Below, piece by piece: positions 19,701 to 26,435 of a stretch of DNA of 35,736 bases; the first letter of the stretch is position 1, and each line of letters starts with the position of its first letter. Both the position numbers and the translations under genes were made by a program. Source of the stretch: Chitinophaga hostae (GTDB taxonomy: Bacteria > Bacteroidota > Bacteroidia > Chitinophagales > Chitinophagaceae). The stretch spans positions 1 to 35,736 of the forward strand of contig NZ_JAGTXB010000033.1 of the NCBI RefSeq assembly GCF_018224885.1, in the 5' to 3' direction. A model generated the notes under the pieces. The model saw nothing but the letters and a program-made list of their open reading frames with translations, made no database searches and was not told the DNA's origin.

Positions 19701-20169
19701 TAGTGCCTTTTACATTGATGCTCACCCCAGGCAAGGGCTGGTTACTATCGTCCGTTACCGTTCCGGTAACTGTAACCCGGGCCTGACCGGCTGTGGCCAC
19801 ATCGTTGCCCTGTGAAATCACGATCAGGTTATTCCCCATGTCCCGGTACCGCAGACCGGAGTTTTCCAATAATTTATTGAGTGCATCGGAAACCGTAGCA
19901 TTCTTCATGGAGAAGTCTACTTTTTTCGTTAGCAGGTTGAGATCATAATTATATATAAACCGGACTTTGGCTTTTTTCTCGATCACATTCAGGATCGCAC
20001 GCAGTTCAACCTGTTCAAAGCTGGCGGTTATAGTTTGACTGAAAACTTTTTCGGCATAGACCTGGGAAGCGGTAAGGAAAATAATTAACAAGGAAAGCTT
20101 CATACACAGAAGGAATTTAAGCACACGTGGCGTCATAACTCCCCTGGCGGGAGGTACGTTTTTTTTCAT
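16714..20169 (-). CDS. SusC/RagA family TonB-linked outer membrane transporter with STN domain (susC2)
   Basis: 1151 residues. A long N-region precedes the hydrophobic signal sequence (about 18-40, ending VYAE). STN (secretin/TonB short N-terminal) domain about 49-118, carboxypeptidase-regulatory-like domain about 132-203, TonB-proximal VVVVGYGT at 213-220, plug about 222-335, then the barrel ending NVGF. A calcium-site-like loop DVNGDGAIDAKD lies in the C-terminal third, as in many SusC proteins. The STN domain is the part that contacts FecR in sigma/anti-sigma signalling, which fits the fecR and sigma genes directly upstream. Codons about 6-10 contain a small GC-rich hairpin (20139-20153). 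Confidence 0.95.
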   Translation of the reverse strand: MKKNVPPARGVMTPRVLKFLLCMKLSLLIIFLTASQVYAEKVFSQTITASFEQVELRAILNVIEKKAKVRFIYNYDLNLLTKKVDFSMKNATVSDALNKLLENSGLRYRDMGNNLIVISQGNDVATAGQARVTVTGTVTDDSNQPLPGVSINVKGTTLGTATSPDGHFTLNVRTANDTLLFTYIGFASQEHALAGRTTLNVKLVAVSSNLNDVVVVGYGTQKKQNVTGAIASVSMKEIHDMPVSNVASALQGKIAGVVVQQNSGSPGKTPAIKVRGFGSISAGTSPLIVVDGNIVPPSVFGLLDAEEIDKIDVLKDASSAAIYGSRGSNGVILVTTKRGVPGKIRMNLNAYTGFQQVSKKLDVLNSQQYAEFAKDAANNAYLDNVPGAQISDPNSARPSNYLRYRYPRGESFDWLNFDDPAKLAALPDYHYQDLIFRTAPISNYQFSATGGSENVQYTVSAGYLKQDGIIRKSTMDRYTLRANVDIQATPKLTIGVNINPSYKITQEVRSDGHWASNGIINAALNTMPMAPIYGPDGSYSSMAALAAPYNLPGITNPVANITEYNSPFHETNLLSNAYAEYKFLPNLKYRVSGNANLYQNRRNTYTTSKMPLNQQLPPTAATGTAFSEQGVSWLVNQVLSYNVSFRNVHNLEVLAGTESSKLQYQSSDAAGNTFANDIVQTLNAAGQPASVSSQITENATVSYFARVDYNYKTKYLLKVSVRRDGSSIFGPDNRFGTFPAASAGWRVSEEPFMKNLPLLSELKLRVSYGLSGNNSFNNYYPYVGSVGSSNYAFYNNIVTGLAISTLGNPGLSWERNQQLDLGVDIGIIQNRISLTVDYYDRITKDLLLSVNVPTLTGFGSAVKNIGKMSNKGFEFGVNSYNLTGAFTWNTSANLSFNRNKVLALGPTGDPILSGSGVGETNITMIGEPIGSFYGYKQLGIFKDAADLHTNPHDNTTRPGDLKYEDVNGDGAIDAKDRTIIGNNQPDFIYGISNTFSYKNIDLAIAIQGTQGGQILNLSRRFFDNLEGGGNNLTVALDRWRSPENPGNGKVPRANARTTGNNNAVSSRWVEDGSYLRIQNISLGYRLPKSVISRLKLQQVRIYASAQNLYTWTKYLNFNPEVSNYEGPLTGGVDYGSYPLSKTVTFGINVGF

Positions 20170-20245
20170 AACTTTAGATTTATGGTTTAAAAGGAAGAAA
20201 CCCGTTGATTTTGCCGATCGGAGGTTTCTGAAACATTAGACTTTA

Positions 20246-20279
20246 TCGGGGAATGTGTCCGCATTTCCCGATTTTTTTT
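20246..20279 (+). terminator. Hairpin with T8 tract in the fecR-susC2 gap, oriented against the operon
   Basis: TCGGGGAATG (20246-20255) pairs with CATTTCCCGA (20262-20271), 10 bp with one G-U in plus-strand RNA, followed directly by eight T. This is terminator-like on the plus strand, where no gene precedes it. In the operon's minus-strand RNA one pair becomes A-C and no U-run follows. It may block antisense transcription or act as a processing structure 13 bases after the fecR stop. Confidence 0.5.
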
Positions 20280-20283
20280 GCTG

Positions 20284-21369
20284 TTACTTGTAGATGTTTA
20301 CCTCATTATTGTCGATTTTAAATGTGAAAGGCAACGATAACTGCAGCACTGACAATACTTTCGTGATAGTTTCGTTTTCAAATTTTGCATGAAACCTGTA
20401 CCTGGCCACTGCGGGATCGTTGATAGCTATTTTTACATTGTACCATCTTTCCATTTCGGCTGCGATCTCCAGGAAATCCTCTCCGTCAAAAACAAGTTTA
20501 TTATATACCCAGGCTGTTTCTGTCATGGAGGTATCGGCAGCGGTTTCTTTAAGGCGTTTTACGACCATATCATTCTCCGCAATGGAGAGAGCAGGATGAT
20601 CTGTATTCGCGGAAACACTTTCCGTTGTTCTGTTCGCCACTAATTTTTCATGTGGGTGAAGCAACAACCCTTGCCGGGAGTTATCGCCGGTTTTGGATAC
20701 CTGTACCGAACCCCTGATCAGTGTGGCCTCTGTTTTATTATCGTCCGGATAACATTTTACGTTGAAAACGGTGCCCAGCACCTTTATGGTAATATCGCGG
20801 GTACGCACGATAAAAGGACGTTGGCTATTTTTCGCAACGTCGAAATAAGCTTCTCCTTCCAGTTCTACTTCCCGCAGGGAATCCATGAAATTGACAGCAT
20901 AGCTGATCCTGCTGCCTGAATTAAGCCATACCACGCTGCCATCCGGTAATAATAACCTCGATTTGGCGCCCGGTTTGGCAATTGTTTCTATACGGGATGC
21001 CTGGGGTACACCGGTTGGAGTCCGGAAGTACAGCCAGGAAAAGAAGAGCAGCCCTGCAAAAACAGCAGCAACGGCCAGGATATTACGTGTGTAATGTGAA
21101 CGGGAGCTGTGCGCTGGCAGCGATATAGATCCCGTTTCCGGTGTTTCGCTGGCTGCCGAGTCCAGTATATAACGGAAATGCGCATCGGGATCCGCATCTT
21201 CATCCGCAACGGGGGAGACGGAAGCAGTCCAGTAATCCGCCAGGATGGAAAGAAAATAAGCATCGTCCGGATGCGCTTCCAGCAGCGTATCCAGCTCTTG
21301 TATTTCTTCGGGAGATGCTTCTCCGGATAATTTTCTGGCAATTAATTGTGCGATCCTTTCTTTATGCAT
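20284..21369 (-). CDS. FecR family anti-sigma factor of locus B
   Basis: 361 residues. The cytoplasmic N-terminal part (1-48, ELDTLLEAHPDDAYFL) binds the sigma factor. One membrane helix spans about 96-115. The periplasmic FecR domain is about 133-230, with LPDGSVVWLNSGSRISY, VELEGEAYFDV and VLGTVFNVKCY. A C-terminal DUF4974 domain (about 290-361) resembles the STN fold and is the expected contact with SusC2. It holds the sigma factor inactive until SusC2 signals substrate. It starts 59 bases after the sigma gene and precedes susC2 by 114 bases. Confidence 0.95.
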   Translation of the reverse strand: MHKERIAQLIARKLSGEASPEEIQELDTLLEAHPDDAYFLSILADYWTASVSPVADEDADPDAHFRYILDSAASETPETGSISLPAHSSRSHYTRNILAVAAVFAGLLFFSWLYFRTPTGVPQASRIETIAKPGAKSRLLLPDGSVVWLNSGSRISYAVNFMDSLREVELEGEAYFDVAKNSQRPFIVRTRDITIKVLGTVFNVKCYPDDNKTEATLIRGSVQVSKTGDNSRQGLLLHPHEKLVANRTTESVSANTDHPALSIAENDMVVKRLKETAADTSMTETAWVYNKLVFDGEDFLEIAAEMERWYNVKIAINDPAVARYRFHAKFENETITKVLSVLQLSLPFTFKIDNNEVNIYK

Positions 21370-21384
21370 TGACCCTTGGTTAAT

Positions 21385-21397
21385 GATAAAGACAGGG
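21385..21397 (-). repeat. Diverged CGTGTCTTACT-like element in the sigma-fecR gap of locus B
   Basis: The minus strand reads CCCTGTCTTTATC, close to CCCGTGTCTTACTC in the equivalent gap of locus C. It stands 16 bases before the fecR start. The match is imperfect, so the relation is suggestive only. Confidence 0.3.
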
Positions 21398-21428
21398 AAA
21401 TGGAGAGATGACCTTAAGCGGAAATAAA

Positions 21429-22025
21429 TTATTTTTTTACAGCCTTTTTAGGGAAGGCCGTAAAATGCGCCTGCACCTTTTCGGAAATACGTTTAACGGC
21501 TATCACCATCTGCGCATCCACTGTATTTACAGTGAGGTTGAGGATTTCGGCTACATCCTTGTAGCGGAGACCATCTTCACGTACCAGCTTAAATATCATC
21601 TTGCACCGGGGAGGCAGGTACTCGATGGCAGAGGTGATCTTTTCCTGCAGCTCGGCGCTGATCATTCGCTGATCCGGCGCCTGGTCATGACTCATGGCGA
21701 TGTCGAAATGATTGAAGGGCTCCGTAATCTGGCGATGGGCCTTGGAAGAAAGATAATTGAGCGCACTGTTTTTTACCGCCACATAGAGGTATACACGAAT
21801 ATTGGAAATGGACGCCGCCTTTTCCCGCTGTTTCCATAATTTGATAAATACATCGTCGACTATTTCAGACGCCGCTTCCCTTATTTTAATGATGGAATAG
21901 GCAAACTGGTTGAGCCGGGGACTAAAATAATGAAACAACCGGCGGAACGCCTGTTCATCACCATCCACGATTAGCTGAAGTTCCACAACCGGCTCCTCAT
22001 TTATATGATGTGAACTATTTCGCAA
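21429..22025 (-). CDS. ECF-type RNA polymerase sigma-70 factor of locus B
   Basis: 198 residues, normal for Bacteroidota ECF sigma factors. Region 2 lies at about 20-88 (DGDEQAFRRLFHYFSPRL, EIVDDVFIKLWKQRE, IRVYLYVAVKNSALNYL). Region 4 lies at about 125-185 (AIEYLPPRCKMIFKLVREDGL, YKDVAEILNLTVNTVDAQM, a helix-turn-helix). It should direct RNA polymerase to the locus B promoters when released by FecR. First gene of the five-gene minus-strand locus. Confidence 0.95.
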   Translation of the reverse strand: MRNSSHHINEEPVVELQLIVDGDEQAFRRLFHYFSPRLNQFAYSIIKIREAASEIVDDVFIKLWKQREKAASISNIRVYLYVAVKNSALNYLSSKAHRQITEPFNHFDIAMSHDQAPDQRMISAELQEKITSAIEYLPPRCKMIFKLVREDGLRYKDVAEILNLTVNTVDAQMVIAVKRISEKVQAHFTAFPKKAVKK

Positions 22026-22048
22026 TCGATTGTATTAATTTTAGTTGA

Positions 22049-22079
22049 TAAACGTAAAATCGCAACATTCCCGGGAAAA
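22049..22079 (-). promoter_or_regulatory. Candidate promoter of the locus B sigma gene
   Basis: On the minus strand TTTT (22076-22079), 19 bases, then TACGTTTA (22049-22056), one base off TAnnTTTG. The start codon at 22025 is 23 bases downstream. A CATTCC/GGAATG inverted repeat overlaps the -33 side (22066-22088) and could be an operator. The rest of 22080-22220 shows only a loose TGCCGG/CCGGCA repeat. Confidence 0.35.
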
Positions 22080-22220
22080 CAGGAATGCAATGGTAACGCA
22101 ACGGATAGATTTTATTCAAATCTTAAAGTACACTTTTTTTATAAAATGCCGGTAGTCAGGCAGCATAATATTTAAAACTGACAGGGCTTACCTTCCCGGC
22201 AAAATGGTCGTCTGCCATTG

Positions 22221-23414
22221 TCAGAGCGCATCCTTTATTGCTTTGAGGTATTGTTTATGATTAGATTTTTTAATGACGATTTCCCGGCATTGATTGAACC
22301 TGGCAAATGTTTTAATGGCATCTGTAATTTTACCAATCGTCTGCTTGCTGAGCTGCATTGGCTCAAAGTGAAGATTGTGTATGATTAATACCTTTTGTTT
22401 CCGGTCGGCTTTTGAATCCATCCTGCCTGCAAAAACATCGCCTACCAGTATAGGCAATGAAAAATATCCGTATTTCCGCTTGGGCGCCGGAACAAAGCAT
22501 TCTATCTGGTAGTCGAAATCGAAGAAATCCTTCAGGCGATGCCTGAACACATTTAGTATGTCGAACGGAGAGAGGATAAACGCGTCGCCAGACAGTTGGA
22601 TCTTCTTGTTTCTATAGCCTGGCAGCATGTAGAGAGGGGCCGTTTTCAAGCCCTCGATAGTAACGCTGCAAATTTCTCCTTCCGCTGCGAGCGCTTCCAG
22701 CTCTTTTTTTACCAGGTTATTTTTAATGTAACGGGCACGCCAGGCTATTTCCTTTGCATAGCCGATACCAAGTGCTTTTAAATCGCGCCGGATCACATGC
22801 CTGGCAAATTCGGCCGGTGTGGGCAGGTGAGTCTCAACATCATTCGGGATTAAATTAACAGGCAGATCATACACCTTCCTGAAATCCTTTGTGCGGGTAA
22901 CCATCAGTCGCCCATCCAGGTAAAGCCGCTCCAGCGCCACCTTCGACGGCCGCCAGTCCCACCAACCGGAACCAGGCTCCCGGCGGTCGTTATCAAAATC
23001 GGATATCATCAACGGCCCCTCCCGCGCCACCCTGTCCAGCACCTTGTTCATGAGGTTGACCTCCGGTTGTGCGAGCGGCCCTCTGCGGGATACAAAACCC
23101 TGCTTTACCGGCAGGGAATAACGATAGTTATACATGGGCATATAACCTGCATCAGAAGTGAAGCATTCAAAGATTCTTCCGTCTGCCTGCAACTCATCGA
23201 GCCATTCCGGTTTGTAGTCGGGCACCCGTGCTGCAATGGTGTGGTGGTGCGCGCGCTCAACAACATAGTTGGTATCGAGCTGAATAAAGCCAAGATGATC
23301 GATGAACTTATAAACGGCCTCATAACCTTTCCCAAACTGGGCCTGTCGCGATAGTCCGGCCGCGTGGAGAATGATTTTCCTGGCTTGCGATATGGTGAGG
23401 GTAACTGGGTTCAT
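22221..23414 (-). CDS. YcaQ/AlkZ-like DNA glycosylase, winged-helix (HTH_42) family
   Basis: 397 residues, the normal size. The family carries three tandem winged-helix domains and removes alkylated bases or unhooks crosslinks in DNA; it acts in the cytoplasm. The catalytic motif is visible as FIQLD with Gln45 and Asp47, the Q-x-D form of the YcaQ branch rather than the Q-x-Q form of AlkZ. Other family blocks are WWDWRPSKVALERLYLDGRL and LSPFDILNVFRHRLKDFFDFDY. It starts 240 bases from the divergent histidine kinase gene and appears monocistronic. Family identity is secure; the preferred lesion is inferred from the motif. Confidence 0.9.
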   Translation of the reverse strand: MNPVTLTISQARKIILHAAGLSRQAQFGKGYEAVYKFIDHLGFIQLDTNYVVERAHHHTIAARVPDYKPEWLDELQADGRIFECFTSDAGYMPMYNYRYSLPVKQGFVSRRGPLAQPEVNLMNKVLDRVAREGPLMISDFDNDRREPGSGWWDWRPSKVALERLYLDGRLMVTRTKDFRKVYDLPVNLIPNDVETHLPTPAEFARHVIRRDLKALGIGYAKEIAWRARYIKNNLVKKELEALAAEGEICSVTIEGLKTAPLYMLPGYRNKKIQLSGDAFILSPFDILNVFRHRLKDFFDFDYQIECFVPAPKRKYGYFSLPILVGDVFAGRMDSKADRKQKVLIIHNLHFEPMQLSKQTIGKITDAIKTFARFNQCREIVIKKSNHKQYLKAIKDAL

Positions 23415-23654
23415 ATGTACAGTAAATTAAGGAAATATTCAAAGTGGTGTTTGGAAAATTATTGTTCCGGAAGCCATTTTCCTGCAAAGGATCCGGTGAC
23501 CACGGATATTAACCGAAAATCACCGAATATCTGCCCGCATTCCTATATTTAATTTCTATTGATATATTTAAGGCGTGTTTCAACCTGTTTCCTGCTTCCC
23601 GGAGAGGAACGATTATATTTTTATGTTTATTTGCCTGGTTAATTTTTTATACCA

Positions 23655-25565
23655 ATGAATGCAAGAACGGCATTGGCTGGTTTGGGAATAATCCTCCTTT
23701 TTTTTACCGCATGTAAAGAGAACGGACCATCTCAAAAAAAACAGCAGAAGATTATTGATACGGCTCAGAAAAAGGATTATCTGTCGCTGATTATTTCTCT
23801 TGATACTTTGTCTTTGTCTGAATACAGGAAGGTGATTGACCGGGAGAACAATGTGCTGAGCAGCAGTGCGGATAGCAGTGTTATGCCGTTTTATCATTTC
23901 TTCAGAGCAAAGAACTATCTGCGGGACAAGCACCGGGATAGCGCTATGACCGAATTTCAGAAGATGAAGGGAGGCAGGGTCGATGATGAAATTGAACTGC
24001 TGAAGAGCTATTCTATATTGGATTTGGATATCGGCAATGGAGTGATGGTAGAAGGGGAACTGATGAACCGGATATTGTCGGCGATGAAAACTGCCGAACG
24101 CGTTCACAGCAAATTTACTTATCGTTTTTATGATTTAATGGCCAAGGCATACTATCAGAATGATAATGAGAACGAATCGCTGGACTATGCCGAACGTTAC
24201 TATAAACATCACCCGTATAAATGGCATCCGGTGATTACGCAGCGGCATTATGATATATCATTTTTGCTGGCTTCCCGAATGAATGATTTTGATAAGATGA
24301 TGCTGTACAATGTTCAGGCCCGGAAGTTCGCCGAGCATATCGGCGACAGTCTGGCCATAGCGCGTACCTACGACAACGAAGCCCAGATATTTTCACGGAG
24401 AGGAGAGAACGACAAGGCGGTTGCCAGCAGCAGGATTTATTTTAACTACCTGGTGAGAACGAATAATCTGAATGACATTGCATTTAATAATCTGGCGACC
24501 AGCTTTGTACGTAACCATCAATTGGATTCGGCCATCCATTACTACCGGGAAGCTATCGCTTTTGGCCAAAAGAACGCTCCGGGGAAACCAAGCCCGGTTT
24601 ATTACAAGGGACTTATCGAGGCATATAAAAAGAAAGGTGACTACGCCAATGCCTTGCATGTGGCCGATTCCGCTTTTGGAATCGAAGTGAGTAATTTGAA
24701 AAAGATAGAGGCAGTTAAATTTGCAGAAATACATGCGAAATATGAAACGGAGAAAAAAGACCGGAATATAGCAGAACTGAGCAGCAGGAACCTGTTAAAT
24801 GAAAAAGTTATCCGGCAGCAAAGATGGACGCTGATATTGGGGTCGCTGGTATTCCTGGGTGTACTCTCCGTTTTTTATTTTATACACCGGCAATACCGGC
24901 TGAAAGAACGTAACAGGCTGCTGCAGTCGGAGAACAGGCGTTTGAACATGGAGCAAAAGCTGCTGCAGGCTCAGTTGAATCCGCATTTTATTTTTAACTC
25001 CATTGCCAACCTGCAAGGCCTGGTTGCATCAGGCGATACAAAGGAATCAGTACGTTACCTGTCGGCCTTTTCAGGGCTGTTACGAAATGTGCTGGAACAA
25101 AGCAGGAAGGATTTCATTGGCCTTGATGAGGAAATTGTTTCCCTGGAGAATTACCTGCAGCTGCACCAAATGCGCTTCGCCGGGCTTTTCGATTACCGGA
25201 TTGATGTGGATAAGCATCTCTATCCGGAAAACATGCTGATACCGCCTATGCTGGTACAGCCCTTTGTTGAAAATGCGATAGAACACGGTTTCAGAAATAT
25301 TGATTATAAAGGTAACTTAACGATATCTTTCAGAGCAGAGCATGAGCAGATGTTCATTACCGTAGAAGACAATGGCAGGGGGATGACCACCAAAGAGCCC
25401 AATGACCAGAAGAAACAGTCGCTGGCCGGTACTATCCTTAAAGAGCGACTGGAAGTGCTGTTCAAATCGCAGGGGCAGGAAGCGAATTTTGATGTGGAGG
25501 ATAAGAAAAACGGTGGAGGAAAAGGAGTGGTAGTACACATCGTTATTCCGGAAATCAAAGATTAA
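23655..25565 (+). CDS. TPR-containing sensor histidine kinase, LytS-type (His_kinase family)
   Basis: 636 residues. The N-terminus has a lipobox-like FFTAC with Cys20. Residues about 60-350 form periplasmic TPR-like helices, followed by a coiled coil, one membrane helix (391-410) and a second coiled coil. The catalytic part is of the LytS type: phospho-acceptor His444 in LNPHFIFNSI, N-box VENAIEHG (Asn540), and the ATP-lid motif DNGRGM (572-577). It should autophosphorylate and pass phosphate to the LytTR regulator 17 bases downstream. The signal is unknown; the TPR part suggests a protein or peptide ligand. The upstream gap 23415-23654 is divergent with the glycosylase gene and shows several TATATTTA-like boxes but no clear promoter. 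Confidence 0.93.
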   Translation: MNARTALAGLGIILLFFTACKENGPSQKKQQKIIDTAQKKDYLSLIISLDTLSLSEYRKVIDRENNVLSSSADSSVMPFYHFFRAKNYLRDKHRDSAMTEFQKMKGGRVDDEIELLKSYSILDLDIGNGVMVEGELMNRILSAMKTAERVHSKFTYRFYDLMAKAYYQNDNENESLDYAERYYKHHPYKWHPVITQRHYDISFLLASRMNDFDKMMLYNVQARKFAEHIGDSLAIARTYDNEAQIFSRRGENDKAVASSRIYFNYLVRTNNLNDIAFNNLATSFVRNHQLDSAIHYYREAIAFGQKNAPGKPSPVYYKGLIEAYKKKGDYANALHVADSAFGIEVSNLKKIEAVKFAEIHAKYETEKKDRNIAELSSRNLLNEKVIRQQRWTLILGSLVFLGVLSVFYFIHRQYRLKERNRLLQSENRRLNMEQKLLQAQLNPHFIFNSIANLQGLVASGDTKESVRYLSAFSGLLRNVLEQSRKDFIGLDEEIVSLENYLQLHQMRFAGLFDYRIDVDKHLYPENMLIPPMLVQPFVENAIEHGFRNIDYKGNLTISFRAEHEQMFITVEDNGRGMTTKEPNDQKKQSLAGTILKERLEVLFKSQGQEANFDVEDKKNGGGKGVVVHIVIPEIKD

Positions 25566-25582
25566 AAAGAAAACAAGCAAAC

Positions 25583-26329
25583 ATGAAGCTTTATATTCTT
25601 GAAGATGAAGTACGTATCCTGCAACATCTTTTGCAGGTGATCCAGGATATTTCCTACGTACAGGTAGTGGGGCATGCGGCGGAAATAGCTAAGGCGGCCA
25701 GGGAGATCCCGGCACTGAAACCCGATATTATCCTGGCAGATATCCGGTTGAAGGATGGTGATAGCTTCCGCTTATTCCAGGAAATAGGCAATGAAAACTT
25801 CCAGGTTGTTTTTCTCACGGCCTACGATCAATACGCTATACAGGCGCTCAATATGGGGGCTTTCGGGTACCTGCTGAAGCCGATAGATGAAGTTGCTTTA
25901 GCCGCCATACTCAACAAATGTTACCATCACCGGCAGCAGGAGCAATTTGATCAGCAGCAACTGGAAATAGCGCGCCAGCACTACGCTGCGCAGGGAGTGG
26001 CCACCAGCAAGCGTATTGCGCTTAAGCATGTAGAGTATATGGAGATCGTGTCTATAGAGGATATCATGTTTTGCAAGAGCGATAAAGGCTATACTACTTT
26101 TTACCTGAAAGATAAACGTGAAATCCTGGTATCAAAAGGGTTAATAGATTATGAGACCTCGCTTGTTCCTTTCGGCTTTGTACGCTGTCATCAGTCCTAT
26201 CTGGTTAATTTCCATTATGTGAAAAAGTACTATAGAGAAGGCTTTCTGCAAATGCAGAATAACGAGCAAATACCTGTTTCCGTGCGTAAAAAAGAAGAGG
26301 TGCTGAAGTACCTGGAGAGTATTTCCTGA
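25583..26329 (+). CDS. LytTR-family response regulator
   Basis: 248 residues. The receiver domain (1-120) has the acidic pair Glu7/Asp8, phospho-acceptor Asp53 (ILADIRLKDGD), Thr79 and Lys99 in LLKPID. The LytTR DNA-binding domain occupies about 140-245, with VEIVSIEDIMFCKSDKGYTTFYL as read through 'MEIVSIEDIMFCKSDKGYT' and FVRCHQSYLVN. It is a cytoplasmic transcription factor activated by the upstream kinase. The gap of 17 bases implies one transcript. No target sites can be assigned; such pairs in Bacteroidota are often global or surface-related regulators. Confidence 0.95.
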   Translation: MKLYILEDEVRILQHLLQVIQDISYVQVVGHAAEIAKAAREIPALKPDIILADIRLKDGDSFRLFQEIGNENFQVVFLTAYDQYAIQALNMGAFGYLLKPIDEVALAAILNKCYHHRQQEQFDQQQLEIARQHYAAQGVATSKRIALKHVEYMEIVSIEDIMFCKSDKGYTTFYLKDKREILVSKGLIDYETSLVPFGFVRCHQSYLVNFHYVKKYYREGFLQMQNNEQIPVSVRKKEEVLKYLESIS

Positions 26330-26385
26330 TAATGCGGTATTTCATTTGAAGCAGCCGCTGATGATGAGCCAACGGTATTAACCAG

Positions 26386-26417
26386 GATGAGTATACGAAA
26401 AATTCCGTATACCCATC
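26386..26417 (-). terminator. Weak hairpin between the converging response-regulator and beta-helix genes
   Basis: GATGAGTATACG (26386-26397) and CGTATACCCATC (26406-26417) form a 12-bp stem with an 8-base loop. The one imperfect position is G-U in minus-strand RNA and A-C in plus-strand RNA, favouring the beta-helix transcript. There is no T-run on either side, so termination is uncertain. Confidence 0.35.
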
Positions 26418-26435
26418 CCAATAGTTGAATGTATA

